NCBI GenBank assembly: GCA_963838155.1
Contig: CAWIQE010000013.1
Coordinates: 218,366-282,365 of the forward strand
Reading direction: 5' to 3'
Length of the DNA stretch: 64,000 nt
Origin: Pararhizobium_B sp963838155
GTDB lineage: Bacteria; Pseudomonadota; Alphaproteobacteria; Rhizobiales; Rhizobiaceae
A model generated the notes under the pieces. It had not been told where the DNA came from. It saw nothing but the letters and a program-made list of their open reading frames with translations, and did no database searches. Below, one piece after another: positions 52,457 through 61,622 of the stretch (position 1 is its first letter; each line of letters begins with the position of its first letter). The translations under genes were made by a program, and so were the position numbers.

Positions 52457-53338
52457 TTAGGCATTTGCACGTTTTCGGATCAGCCCCTCCTGGGCGACGC
52501 TTGCGACGAGAAGGCCCTCGCGGGTGAACAGGCTTCCCCGGGCGAAGCCGCGTGCGCCGTGGGCATTCGGGCTCTCGGCGGCGTAGAGCAGCCAGTCGTC
52601 GAGCGCGCAGGGACGGTGGAACCACATGGCATGATCGAGACTTGCGGCCTGGAGGGCGCGGTCGAAGACCGAGGTTCCATGGGCGAAGAGCGAGGTGTCG
52701 AGCAGGGTCATGTCGGAGAGATAGGCCAGGACCGCCGCCTGGAGGTGCCGTTCGTTCGGGACCGGACCCGTGGTGCGCACCCAGACCTTCTGTTCGGGCG
52801 AGAGCCTTTCGCGCGATACGTAGTGGGCGAGGGAGACCGGGCGCAGCTCGACCGGGCGTTCGCGCTCCCAGTAGCGCCGGATGTTCTCGGGCGCGTTCCG
52901 CAGGAACTGCTCCTTCATTTCCCGTTCGCCGAGAAGGTCCTCCGGCGCCGGCGCGTCCGGCATGGGAAGCTGGTGCTCGAACCCCGGCTCGTCGACCTGG
53001 AAGGAGGCGGAGAGCGAGAAGATCGCCCGCCCGTGCTGGATCGCCACGACGCGGCGGGTCGTGAAGCTCGCTCCGTCGCGGATGCGGTCGACCTCGTAGA
53101 CGATCGGCACCGCCGGATCGCCCGGCCGCATGAAATAGGCATGCAGGGAGTGGACGTAGCGCCCGTCGGCGACGGTCCTCTGGGCGGCCACCAGCGCCTG
53201 GCCGATGACCTGGCCGCCGAAGACGCGCTGCCAGCCGACCTGCGGGCTCATCCCGCGATAGAGATCGTGTTCCAGCGGCTCGAGGTCGAGCGTCTCGAGA
53301 AGTCGCGTAATTGCGCTGCTCTGGTCGTCGTCGGACAT
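52457..53338 (-). CDS. tesB: Acyl-CoA thioesterase II
   Basis: This 293-residue double hot-dog thioesterase hydrolyses medium- and long-chain acyl-CoA. It shows LEPLEHDLYRGMSPQVGWQR, VFGGQVIGQALVAAQRTV, HSLHAYFMRPGDPAVPIVYE, FTTRRVVAIQHGRAIFSLSA, and in the second half SLDHAMWFHRPCALDDWLLY and ARGFARGSLFTREGLLVASV. The catalytic Asp is in the LDHAMWFH region (Asp-Thr-Gln triad of TesB). The ATG at 53338 gives the standard MSDDDQSSAI N-terminus; an earlier in-frame Met is not supported. Divergent from the UbiH gene. Confidence 0.94.
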   Translation of the reverse strand: MSDDDQSSAITRLLETLDLEPLEHDLYRGMSPQVGWQRVFGGQVIGQALVAAQRTVADGRYVHSLHAYFMRPGDPAVPIVYEVDRIRDGASFTTRRVVAIQHGRAIFSLSASFQVDEPGFEHQLPMPDAPAPEDLLGEREMKEQFLRNAPENIRRYWERERPVELRPVSLAHYVSRERLSPEQKVWVRTTGPVPNERHLQAAVLAYLSDMTLLDTSLFAHGTSVFDRALQAASLDHAMWFHRPCALDDWLLYAAESPNAHGARGFARGSLFTREGLLVASVAQEGLIRKRANA

Positions 53339-53477
53339 GAAGGGTGGCCCTCGTCGGTGGGAAGGTTTCGTCCTATGCACTATAACGGGCTGAACGGCGT
53401 TGTCGCCGTCTCTCGGCGAAAGCGCGGCGGACCTGCCCGGCGCGGGCGGCCGATCGCAATGGCGGAAAGGATCTCAC

Positions 53478-54707
53478 ATGGTCGCGAACTCTCATGACGT
53501 TCTGGTCGGCGGCGGCGGATATGTCGGCCTGGCGGTCGCCGTGAGCCTCAAGCAGGCTCGTCCCGGCCTGTCGGTCGGACTGGTCGACGCCGCGCCGGCC
53601 GGCGTCTGGAAGAAGGACCAGCGCGCCTCGGCGATTGCCGCGGCGGCGACGCGCATGCTCGGGCGCATCGGCGTGTGGCCGACGATCGAGCCGAACGCCC
53701 AGCCGATCACGGAGATGATCGTCACCGATTCGCGGACCGCCGACCCGGTGCGGCCGGTCTTCCTCACCTTCGACGGCAACGTGGCGCCGGGCGAACCCTT
53801 CGCCCACATGGTCGAGAACGTCCATCTCGTCGGGGCGCTGCGGGCCCGGGCGGAAGAGCTGGGCGTCGACATCCGCCAGTCGATGCGGGTCGAGGGATTT
53901 TCGGCGGGCGACGGCGCATCGGCCGAGGTGCGGTTCTCCGACGGGACGCGGGAAGAGGCGCGCCTCGTCGTGGCCGCGGACGGGGTGAAGTCCGCGCTTC
54001 GCGGCATGGCGGGCATCCGGACGGTCGAATGGTCCTACGGACAGTCGGGCATCGTGACGACGGTCAGGCACGAGCGGCCGCACAACGGGCGCGCCGAGGA
54101 GCATTTCCTTCCCGCCGGGCCGTTCGCGATCCTTCCCCTGACGGGCAACCGGTCCTCGCTGGTGTGGACCGAGCGCACGCGCGAGGCCGAGGCTCTCGTC
54201 GGTGAGGACGACCTCGTCTTCGAGGCGGAGCTGGAGCGCCGTTTCGGCCACAAGCTCGGGCAGATCGAGCTTGCGGGGGGGCGGCGCGCCTTCCCGCTCG
54301 GCCTGACCCTTGCGCGGGCCTTCGCCGGTCCGCGCATCGCGCTCGCCGGCGATGCGGCCCACGGCATCCACCCGATCGCCGGCCAGGGCCTCAATCTCGG
54401 CTTCAAGGACGCGGCCGCGCTGGCGGAGACCGTCGTGGAGGCCGACCGGCTCGGCCTCGACATCGGTTCACTCTCGACGCTGGAGCGCTACCAGACCTGG
54501 CGCCGCTTCGACACGTTCCAGATGGGCGTGACCACGGACGTCCTGAACCGGCTCTTCTCCAACGATTTCACCCCGCTGCGAACCGCCCGCGACTTCGGCC
54601 TCGGGCTGGTCGACCGGATGCCGTCGCTGAAATCCTTCTTCATCCGGCAGGCCGCCGGACTGACGGGACAGGGCGAGCCGAGGCTGCTGCGCGGCGACGC
54701 GATCTAG
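53478..54707 (+). CDS. UbiH/UbiF/COQ6-type FAD hydroxylase
   Basis: This 409-residue flavin monooxygenase of the ubiquinone-hydroxylase family has HDVLVGGGGYVGLAVAVSLK (FAD Rossmann), LVVAADGVKSALRGMAGIRT (the DG motif) and the RIALAGDAAHGIHPIAGQGL with NLGFKDAAALAETV (GD-x-AH FAD-binding). It should hydroxylate a ring carbon of the ubiquinone precursor; the exact position (C1, C5 or C6) cannot be assigned. GAAAGGA lies before the ATG at 53478. The TAG stop overlaps the CTAG end of a family B repeat. Normal length. Confidence 0.9.
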   Translation: MVANSHDVLVGGGGYVGLAVAVSLKQARPGLSVGLVDAAPAGVWKKDQRASAIAAAATRMLGRIGVWPTIEPNAQPITEMIVTDSRTADPVRPVFLTFDGNVAPGEPFAHMVENVHLVGALRARAEELGVDIRQSMRVEGFSAGDGASAEVRFSDGTREEARLVVAADGVKSALRGMAGIRTVEWSYGQSGIVTTVRHERPHNGRAEEHFLPAGPFAILPLTGNRSSLVWTERTREAEALVGEDDLVFEAELERRFGHKLGQIELAGGRRAFPLGLTLARAFAGPRIALAGDAAHGIHPIAGQGLNLGFKDAAALAETVVEADRLGLDIGSLSTLERYQTWRRFDTFQMGVTTDVLNRLFSNDFTPLRTARDFGLGLVDRMPSLKSFFIRQAAGLTGQGEPRLLRGDAI

Positions 54708-54773
54708 TGATGCGATCCTAACAGATGGTAATCTGTTAGGAAAAATCGCCCCATCCGTTTGGGTCAGACCACT
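54706..54773 (+). repeat. Family B repeat, internally deleted copy 3
   Basis: A 68-bp remnant: AGTGATGCGATCCTA, a damaged palindrome ACAGATGGTAATCTGT, GGAAAAATCGCCCC, then directly ATCCGTTTGGGTCAGACC and ACT. About 45-49 bp between CCCC and ATCCG present in the complete copy are missing. The UbiH-type gene ends in the CTAG at its left border. Confidence 0.88.
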
Positions 54774-54774
54774 T

Positions 54775-54862
54775 GAGCCTGTCCGCGTTTCACGGAATCG
54801 CGAACAGGCTCTACCTCATTGTTTTCGCGCGCTTCCGGACGCGTCCGGAAGCGCTCCAGCTA
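54775..54862 (+). repeat. Family A repeat, 3' arm collapsed into a perfect palindrome
   Basis: The 5' hairpin is GAGCCTGTCCGCG, loop TTTCACGGAAT, CGCGAACAGGCTC. In the 3' arm the interior GAAAACCGGTTTCCACTTTT is lost, leaving a 26-bp perfect palindrome at 54829-54854 centred on GGACGCGTCC. The distal CTCCAGCTAG supplies the TAG stop of the phosphoketolase gene at 54860. It directly adjoins the family B copy. Confidence 0.88.
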
Positions 54863-57250
54863 GCGGGCCGGCTTCCAGGTCCAGTCGCGGACCTCGGGGA
54901 GGTCTTCGCCGTGCGCGCGGATGTAGCGCTCGTGATCGATCAGCTTGTCGCGGATGGCCTGCTTGGCGTAGACGGCCGCCGCGCCGAGGCGCGGGACGCG
55001 GTCGACGATGTCGGCGACGAGGTGGAAGCGGTCGAGCCGGTTGCGCACGACCATGTCGAACGGGGTCGTCGTCGATCCCTCCTCGACATAGCCGCGCACG
55101 TGCAGGTTGGGATGGTTCCGGCGCTTGTAGGCCAGCCGGTGGATCAGCCAGGGATAGCCGTGATAGGCGAAGATCACCGGCTTGTCGGTGGTGAACAGCG
55201 CGTCGAAATCGTGGTCCGTCAGGCCGTGGGGATGTTCGGTGTTCGGCTGCAGCGTCATCAGGTCGACGACGTTGACGACGCGGACCTTGAGGTCGGGGAT
55301 CGCCTGCCGGGCGAGGTCGACGGCCGCCAGCGTCTCCAGCGTCGGCACGTCTCCCGCGCAGGCCATCACCACGTCCGGTTCGCCACCGCGGTCGTTGCTG
55401 GCCCATTCCCAGACGCCGATGCCGGCGCTGCAGTGCCGGATCGCCGCATCCATGTCCATCCATTGCGGGGAAGGCTGCTTGCCGGCGACGATGACGTTGA
55501 TGCGGTTCCAGCTCTTCAGGCAGTGATCCGTGACCCACAGCAGCGAATTGGCGTCCGGCGGGAAATAGACGCGGACGATGTCGGCCTTCTTGTTGACGAC
55601 GTGATCGACGAAGCCCGGATCCTGGTGGCTGAAGCCGTTGTGGTCCTGGCGCCAGACATGCGAGGTCAGCAGGTAGTTGAGCGAGGCGATCGGCCGGCGC
55701 CATTCGACGTCCTTGGACGTCTTCAGCCACTTGGCGTGCTGGTTGAACATCGAATCGACGATGTGGATGAAGGCCTCGTAGCAGGAAAAGAAGCCGTGGC
55801 GGCCGGTGAGCAGGTAGCCTTCGAGCCAGCCCTGGCAGGTGTGTTCGCTCAGGATCTCCATCACGCGGCCGTCCACGGCCAGATGATCGTCCTTCGCCAG
55901 CCTCTCGGCCTGCCAGGCGCGGTCGGTCGCCTCGAAGACGGCCGACAGCCGGTTCGACGCGGTCTCGTCGGGGCCGAAGATGCGGAAATTCCGGGTCTCG
56001 GCGTTGTCCCGCAGCACGTCGCGCAGATAGGTGCCGGCGACGCGGGTGGCCTCCGCCCGGCTCCCGCCGGGGGTGGGAACATCCACGGCGTAGCCGGCGA
56101 AGTCGGGGAGGCGCAGCGGGCGCATCTCAGCCCCGCCGTTGGCGTGCGGGTTGGCGCTCATCCGGCGGTCGCCGGCGGGTGCCAGGTCGGCGATCTCGGC
56201 GACGGGCCGGCCGGTCGCGTCGAACAGCTCTTCCGGGCGGTAGCTCTTCATCCAGCGCTCCAGCAGCTCGAGGTGGCCGGGCTTCTTCATGTCGGAGAAC
56301 GGCACCTGGTGGGCGCGCCACGTGCCTTCCGACTCGAGGCCGTCGACCGTCTTCGGGCCGGTCCAGCCCTTCGGGCTCCTCAGCACGATCATCGGCCATG
56401 TCGGGCGATGGCCCGCGTCCGGCGCCGCGCGTGCGGCGGTCTGGATGCGGTCGATCTCGGCGAAGGCCGCGTCGAGGGCCGCGGCCATCTTGCGGTGCAT
56501 GTCGTCGGGCTCGTGGCCGGAGACCAGGATCGGCCGGTAGCCGTAGCCCTTGAGCAGCGCCTCCAGCTCCGCGTAGGGAATGCGCGCCAGCACGGTCGGG
56601 TTGGCGATCTTGTAGCCGTTCAGGTGGAGGATCGGCAGAACCGCGCCGTCGCGCGCCGGGTTCAGGAACTTGTTGCCGTGCCATGCCGTGGCCAGCGGGC
56701 CGGTCTCCGCCTCGCCGTCGCCGACGACGCAGGCAATCGTCAGGTCCGGATTGTCGAAGGCCGCGCCGAATGCGTGCGACAGGGAGTAGCCGAGTTCGCC
56801 GCCCTCGTGGATCGAACCGGGCGTCTCGGGGGCGGCGTGGCTCGGGATTCCGCCGGGGAAGGAAAACTGGCGAAACAGCCGGCGCATGCCGTCCTCGTCC
56901 GCCGAGACCGCGGGATAGAGTTCGCTGTAGGTGCCTTCGAGCCATGTGTTGGCGACGACGCCCGGCGCGCCGTGGCCCGGACCGGCCATGAAGAGGACGC
57001 TTCGGTCCTGCGCCTTGATGATGCGGTTGAGATGCACATAGAGGAAGTTCAGTCCCGGGACCGTCCCCCAGTGCCCGAGAAGGCGCGGCTTGACGTGCCC
57101 GATCTCGAGCGGCTCGCGCAGCAGCGGGTTGTCGAGCAGGTAGACCTGGCCGACGGAGAGGTAGTTCGCCGCACGCCACCAGGCGTTCATGCGGCGGAGG
57201 TCGTCCTCGCCGAGCGGGGTGTCGGATGCCGTGTTGCTGGCTGTGGTCAT
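54860..57250 (-). CDS. xfp: Phosphoketolase (xylulose-5-phosphate/fructose-6-phosphate)
   Basis: This 796-residue thiamine-diphosphate enzyme splits xylulose-5-P (or fructose-6-P) with phosphate to acetyl-phosphate and glyceraldehyde-3-P (or erythrose-4-P). Motifs: RAANYLSVGQVYLLDNPLLR, HWGTVPGLNFLYVHLNRIIK, GHGAPGVVANTWLEGTYSEL, the ThDP-binding VVGDGEAETGPLATAWHGNK, and in the second half HQDPGFVDHVVNKKADIVRV and FAYHGYPWLIHRLAYKRRNH. Length (about 790-800) is exact. It follows ackA on the same strand, so acetyl-phosphate would be turned to acetate and ATP. The TAG stop lies in a repeat element. Confidence 0.96.
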   Translation of the reverse strand: MTTASNTASDTPLGEDDLRRMNAWWRAANYLSVGQVYLLDNPLLREPLEIGHVKPRLLGHWGTVPGLNFLYVHLNRIIKAQDRSVLFMAGPGHGAPGVVANTWLEGTYSELYPAVSADEDGMRRLFRQFSFPGGIPSHAAPETPGSIHEGGELGYSLSHAFGAAFDNPDLTIACVVGDGEAETGPLATAWHGNKFLNPARDGAVLPILHLNGYKIANPTVLARIPYAELEALLKGYGYRPILVSGHEPDDMHRKMAAALDAAFAEIDRIQTAARAAPDAGHRPTWPMIVLRSPKGWTGPKTVDGLESEGTWRAHQVPFSDMKKPGHLELLERWMKSYRPEELFDATGRPVAEIADLAPAGDRRMSANPHANGGAEMRPLRLPDFAGYAVDVPTPGGSRAEATRVAGTYLRDVLRDNAETRNFRIFGPDETASNRLSAVFEATDRAWQAERLAKDDHLAVDGRVMEILSEHTCQGWLEGYLLTGRHGFFSCYEAFIHIVDSMFNQHAKWLKTSKDVEWRRPIASLNYLLTSHVWRQDHNGFSHQDPGFVDHVVNKKADIVRVYFPPDANSLLWVTDHCLKSWNRINVIVAGKQPSPQWMDMDAAIRHCSAGIGVWEWASNDRGGEPDVVMACAGDVPTLETLAAVDLARQAIPDLKVRVVNVVDLMTLQPNTEHPHGLTDHDFDALFTTDKPVIFAYHGYPWLIHRLAYKRRNHPNLHVRGYVEEGSTTTPFDMVVRNRLDRFHLVADIVDRVPRLGAAAVYAKQAIRDKLIDHERYIRAHGEDLPEVRDWTWKPAR

Positions 57251-57410
57251 GGGCTTTCCTTCGTGCCGTTGCCGCGCCCGGGCGTCGTTTCGGTGCCGGG
57301 GCCTTCCGCATCATTCGCGAGACATGCGGCAGGATTGCCGGCGCGCTTCGCGGAGCGGAGCTTCTCCGGCCCTACATCCCAGATCGACGGCCGGCCGGTG
57401 TTGATCCATC

Positions 57411-58607
57411 TCAAGCGCCGGCGGCGCGGCCCGCGGCGATGCGCCACGCATGGCGGGCGATCATCGCCTCCTCGTCCGTCGGCACCACGCGGACGGCCAC
57501 CCGGGAGCCGGCGCTGCCGATCGGGCCGGAATTTGCGTCGTTGGCCGCCGGATCGATCGCGACCCCGAGCCAGGCCAGGCGCTCGCAGACCGCCGCCCGG
57601 ACGGCCGGCGCGTTTTCGCCGATGCCGGCGGTGAAGACGAGGCCGTCCAGCCCTCCGAGCGCGGCGGCGAGCGCTCCCGCCTCGCGCGCGACGCGATAGA
57701 CGAAGAGCGCGACGGCCTCCTTCGCCCGCTCGTCGGTCGAGGCCAGCAGGTCCCGCATGTCGCCCGACAGCCCGCCGGACACGCCGAGCATGCCGGAACG
57801 GCGGTAGAGCATGTCGGCGACGGCGGCCGGGCTCATCCCCCGTTCCTGCTGGAGATAGAGGACGACGCCCGGATCGAGGCTGCCGCACCGGGTCGCCATG
57901 ACGAGGCCGTCGAGCGGGGTGAAGCCCATGGTCGTGTCGACGCTTCGGCCGGCCTGCAGGGCGCACAGGCTGGCGCCGCTTCCCAGATGCGCGACGATCA
58001 CCCGGCCCCGGGCGAGAGCGGGGTCGATCTCCGAAAGGCGCCCGGCGACATATTCGTAGGAGAGGCCGTGGAACCCGTAGCGATGCACGCCCGCCGCCTC
58101 CAGGTCCCGCGGCAGCCCGAATCGCTGCGCGACGGCGGGCATGGTGCGGTGGAAGGCCGTGTCGAAGCAGGCGACCTGCGGAAGGTCCGGGCGCAGGCGC
58201 GCGAGCGCGCGCATCGGGGCGACGTTGTGCGGCTCGTGCAGCGGGGCGAGCGGCGCCAGGCCGTCGAGCACGGCGAGAAGGTCCGGGGTAACGCGCTCGG
58301 GTCCGGCATGATCGGGCCCGCCATGGACGACGCGGTGGCCGGCCGCGACCAGCCGGTCGTCGCCGCAATGCCGCTCGGCGAGGGCGACGACCTCGCGGAG
58401 AAGGCCGTCGAAGTCCAGGGCGTCGTCGAGGTCGCGCTCGCTGCGCAGGTCTCCCGCGGCGTCGCGCACCGCAAGGCGCGGGGACTTGCCGACGGAGTCC
58501 ACGACGGCGCGAAAGACGAGCGACAGGGTGCCCCCGCCGTCGGCCTCGAAGAGGGCGGCCTTGATGGTCGACGAGCCGGCGTTGATGGTGAGAACGGCAT
58601 CGGTCAT
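57411..58607 (-). CDS. ackA: Acetate kinase
   Basis: This 398-residue ASKHA-fold kinase transfers phosphate from acetyl-phosphate to ADP. It shows VLTINAGSSTIKAALFEADG, AAGHRVVHGGPDHAGPERVT, CFDTAFHRTMPAVAQRFGLP, RYGFHGLSYEYVAGRL, VIVAHLGSGASLCALQAGRS and GLVFTAGIGENAPAVRAAVC, all as expected. The ATG at 58607 gives MTDAVLTINAGS; upstream in-frame residues to 58742 are not family-like. Placed 160 bp upstream of xfp on the same strand, it completes a phosphoketolase-acetate kinase unit with no phosphate acetyltransferase visible in the window. Confidence 0.96.
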   Translation of the reverse strand: MTDAVLTINAGSSTIKAALFEADGGGTLSLVFRAVVDSVGKSPRLAVRDAAGDLRSERDLDDALDFDGLLREVVALAERHCGDDRLVAAGHRVVHGGPDHAGPERVTPDLLAVLDGLAPLAPLHEPHNVAPMRALARLRPDLPQVACFDTAFHRTMPAVAQRFGLPRDLEAAGVHRYGFHGLSYEYVAGRLSEIDPALARGRVIVAHLGSGASLCALQAGRSVDTTMGFTPLDGLVMATRCGSLDPGVVLYLQQERGMSPAAVADMLYRRSGMLGVSGGLSGDMRDLLASTDERAKEAVALFVYRVAREAGALAAALGGLDGLVFTAGIGENAPAVRAAVCERLAWLGVAIDPAANDANSGPIGSAGSRVAVRVVPTDEEAMIARHAWRIAAGRAAGA

Positions 58608-58780
58608 CGCCCGGCGGCCGCCGCGCCGGGAGCCGGGCGGAGCTTGGGACGGACGGCCCCGACCGCCGGAAAAATCGCGACCTTCTCCATTTCGAAGCCC
58701 ATGAGACGTGCCAAGACCGCGGCATTCTGGACGATCCCGCACCCGGCGTCGAGGCCCGGCGCGAAGGATCCCGGCGGGAC

Positions 58781-58987
58781 GGGGCCGCGGGGAGCGGCCG
58801 GGCGGCCTAGGGGCCGCGGGGAGCGGCCGGGCGGCCTAGGGGTCCGGAGGGCCGTGGAGATCGGACCTGCCGCGCTCGTTCCGGCGCCATGTCGCCGGCG
58901 GCCGGCGGAACGGGGCCGCGGCCGGGCGGCCCAAGGGTCCAAAGGGCCGTGGAAGTCGGATCTGCCGCGCTCGCTCCGGCGCCATGC
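58781..58987. repeat. GC-rich tandem and direct repeats upstream of ackA
   Basis: A perfect 29-bp tandem pair (58781-58809 and 58810-58838, GGGGCCGCGGGGAGCGGCCG and on) is followed by a larger direct repeat: 58838-58892 and 58934-58986 share GGGCCGTGGA, TCGGA, CTGCCGCGCTCG and TCCGGCGCCATG with a few changes. A third, shortened 29-bp unit starts at 58912. No gene is seen in it. Confidence 0.8.
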
Positions 58988-59453
58988 AGCCGGCGGCGAT
59001 CCGACGGTCCGCTTGAACGCGTGACCTGAGAAAGGTCACCGGTAGGCTCGTTCCCCGCAGAACTTGTTCCATGCAACAAGGTCCCGGCTGCCTCGACCGT
59101 CGGACAAACCTTTCGATGACGCGTTGCTCTTTGGAGCACGTGCGAGCCGGCGCGGCTCGCATCAGGTTGCTTGTTCGGAGACTCCGGATCTTCTTGCTAA
59201 GGTTGCAACTCGGGGACATCGATATACAACTTGAAATTTAAACAATGTCCGATTATGGCGGTGATGATGAAGCCGGAGGCGAGCGCTGGCATCGCAATGA
59301 GTTTTGACAAATGGCAAGTCCTTCGGAAAGACCAATCAACAGCTTTTCAGAGACGAATCCGCCGAGCGGCGATGCGATCTGTTGGTGGCGTTCGCTTGGT
59401 CGCAGACGCATGGCGACCTTTGAACCCACGAACGACCGGTCTCTCCTCATGGA
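58988..59453. other. Gene-free region before the type I secretion genes
   Basis: No credible gene; short frames here are not family-like. A hairpin-like GACCTGAGAAAGGTCACC lies at about 59022-59040. GC falls from here on, with an AT-rich patch at about 59220-59250 (ATACAACTTGAAATTTAAAC). It marks the border from ordinary to less GC-rich DNA and probably holds the secretion operon's promoter. Confidence 0.5.
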
Positions 59454-61622
59454 ATGCGGTTCTCCATGAACGTCAGTTCGCCTGCGTCGGCAGATGGGGC
59501 CGTACGGGGACATGACAGTGCGCTCGAATGCCTGGCATCTCTGGCGATTCATTATCGCAAACCGGTCGATATTCAGCATTTACGGCATGAACTGGGGTTG
59601 TTCGAAAGGAACGCTTCTGCGGAAGAGCTCGTGAAAGCTGCCCGCATTTCCGGATTCCGGGCGCGACATTTCCGGCAGCGCGGCTTTCCGAAACTTCGAG
59701 ATGCGCCGCGGCCCTGCATTGTCAAACTGCAGGGCGAACGCTTTTGCATTGTTTTGGCGATCGAGGGGAACGAGGTGCGGCTCTTCGATCCGGCGTCGTC
59801 AACCTTGAACGTGGTTCCGCCGGCCGACTTTATCACGGCATGGGACGGCGAGTTCGTGCTCGTCGTCCGCCGATACGATCGAATGAGCGACCGCTTTGGG
59901 CTGGGATGGTTCGTGGCGACCATCGCGAAGTTCAAACGCGAATTCGCGTTGGTCATCCTCGCGTCGGCATTTGTACAAATCCTCGCGCTTGCAACGCCGC
60001 TCTTGTTTCAAATCGTCATCGATAAGGTCCTCGTTCACAAAGGAATGGCGACACTCCTTGCGGTCGTGGCGGGCATGGTCGCCGTGAATACCTTCCAGGC
60101 GGCGATTGAATTTCTGCGAACCTACCTGCTGTCTCATACGGCAAGCAGAGTGGATGTCGAACTGGGTGCGGGCGTGTTCAACCATATGCTGAAGCTTCCG
60201 GTCGCCTACTTCGAGACCCGTCCCGCCGGCCAGACGGTGGCGCGCGTGCGCGAATTGGAGCAAATCCGTCAGTTTCTCACCGGCCAGGCGTTGACGGCGG
60301 GACTGGATTTTCTGTTTGCCTTCATTCTGGTAGCGATCCTCTACGCCTACTCGAAGCTTTTGGCCGTTATCGTCACCCTGTCGATCCCGGTCTACCTTGC
60401 GATTGCCGTCATACTTCAACCAATGCTCAGGCGCCTCACCGAGGAACGCTTCAACAAGGGCGCCTACAGCCAGCAATTGCTGGTGGAAGCGGTGTTGGGT
60501 GCGCAGACTGTCAAGACATCGGCGGCGGAACCGCAATTGCAGGCGGATTGGGAGGAACGCCTCGCCGATTTCGTTCACACGTCCTTTAGAACGATCGCCT
60601 TGTCCGCATTCGGTCAGAACCTGATCCAATGGGTCGTTCGGACCGTGCAGGTTCTGGTTCTCTTCTTCGGCGCCAATGAGGTGATGAGCGGCGCGATGAC
60701 CGTGGGCGCGCTCATCGCCTTCAACATGATAACGGGCCAGAGAACGGCCCCCATCCTGCGCCTGTCCCAGCTTTGGCAGGATTTCCAGCAGGTGCGTGTC
60801 TCCGCGGCGAGGCTTGCCGACATTCTCGACCATCCGCAGGAACCCAGACACAAATCCCTCGGCGCCCTGCCGAGAGCCCGGGGACAGATCGAACTATCCG
60901 ACGTGACCTTCCGCTATCGCGCCGACCGGGCGCCAGTGATGGAAGGGCTGAACATTGCAATTCCCGCTGGCCAGTCGATCGGCATCATCGGGCCTTCCGG
61001 ATCGGGCAAATCGACGTTTTCCAAGTTGATCCAGCGGCTATACATACCGGAGCGCGGCCAGGTCTTGATCGACGGCCTGGATATATCGCAGTTGGACCCG
61101 ACATGGCTCAGGCATCAGGTGGGGGTCGTCCTCCAGGAAAACTTCCTGTTCAATCGCACGATCCACGAAAATATCGCATTTTCGAACCCGGCCTTGACGC
61201 GGGCCCAGGTGATGGTCGCAGCGCGCCTCGCGGGGGCCCACGAGTTCATCGGTCAGATGCCCGAGGGCTACGACACGCCCGTTCAGGAGCGTGGCGCCAA
61301 CCTTTCCGGCGGGCAGCGGCAGCGCATCGCCATTGCCCGCGCACTTGCCACCAACCCGCGCATCCTCATTTTCGACGAGGCGACCAGCGCACTCGACTAT
61401 GAAAGCGAAGAGGCCATCCAGGCCAATATGCGCGAGATATCGAAGGGCCGCACGGTCATCGTCATTGCCCATCGGCTCGCGGCTGTGACGAAATGCGACA
61501 GGATGATCTCGCTCGAAAAGGGAAGGATCACCGAAGACGGCGCTCCGCGTGAGCTTCGGCACGCCGGAGACGGATTTTTCGCCAGGATGCTGGTCCATCA
61601 GAACCGGCAGGTGTTCGAATGA
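59454..61622 (+). CDS. Type I secretion ABC transporter with C39-like domain (HlyB/RtxB type)
   Basis: This 722-residue exporter has three parts. A C39-like peptidase domain (about 1-140) has Asp (HDSALECLASLAIHYRKPVD) where true peptidases have the catalytic Cys, so it is inactive and likely binds the substrate, as in HlyB. Next are six membrane helices (about 155-430, for example FKREFALVILASAFVQILAL and FLFAFILVAILYAYSKLLAV). Last comes the ATPase domain with IGIIGPSGSGKSTFSKLIQR, VLQENFLFNRTIHENIAF, GANLSGGQRQRIAIARAL and LIFDEATSALDYESEEAI. It exports a C-terminal-signal protein such as an RTX toxin. Two close in-frame Met (59454, 59466) make the start uncertain. The stop overlaps hlyD by 4 bp. 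Confidence 0.93.
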   Translation: MRFSMNVSSPASADGAVRGHDSALECLASLAIHYRKPVDIQHLRHELGLFERNASAEELVKAARISGFRARHFRQRGFPKLRDAPRPCIVKLQGERFCIVLAIEGNEVRLFDPASSTLNVVPPADFITAWDGEFVLVVRRYDRMSDRFGLGWFVATIAKFKREFALVILASAFVQILALATPLLFQIVIDKVLVHKGMATLLAVVAGMVAVNTFQAAIEFLRTYLLSHTASRVDVELGAGVFNHMLKLPVAYFETRPAGQTVARVRELEQIRQFLTGQALTAGLDFLFAFILVAILYAYSKLLAVIVTLSIPVYLAIAVILQPMLRRLTEERFNKGAYSQQLLVEAVLGAQTVKTSAAEPQLQADWEERLADFVHTSFRTIALSAFGQNLIQWVVRTVQVLVLFFGANEVMSGAMTVGALIAFNMITGQRTAPILRLSQLWQDFQQVRVSAARLADILDHPQEPRHKSLGALPRARGQIELSDVTFRYRADRAPVMEGLNIAIPAGQSIGIIGPSGSGKSTFSKLIQRLYIPERGQVLIDGLDISQLDPTWLRHQVGVVLQENFLFNRTIHENIAFSNPALTRAQVMVAARLAGAHEFIGQMPEGYDTPVQERGANLSGGQRQRIAIARALATNPRILIFDEATSALDYESEEAIQANMREISKGRTVIVIAHRLAAVTKCDRMISLEKGRITEDGAPRELRHAGDGFFARMLVHQNRQVFE

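Noticed and set aside
58604..58942. Minus-strand open frame upstream of ackA
   Set aside because: It is built from the GC-rich tandem repeats and overlaps the ackA start in another frame.
59231..59579. Possible small genes before the type I exporter, on both strands
   Set aside because: Neither has a ribosome site or recognisable pattern, and they overlap each other and the exporter start.
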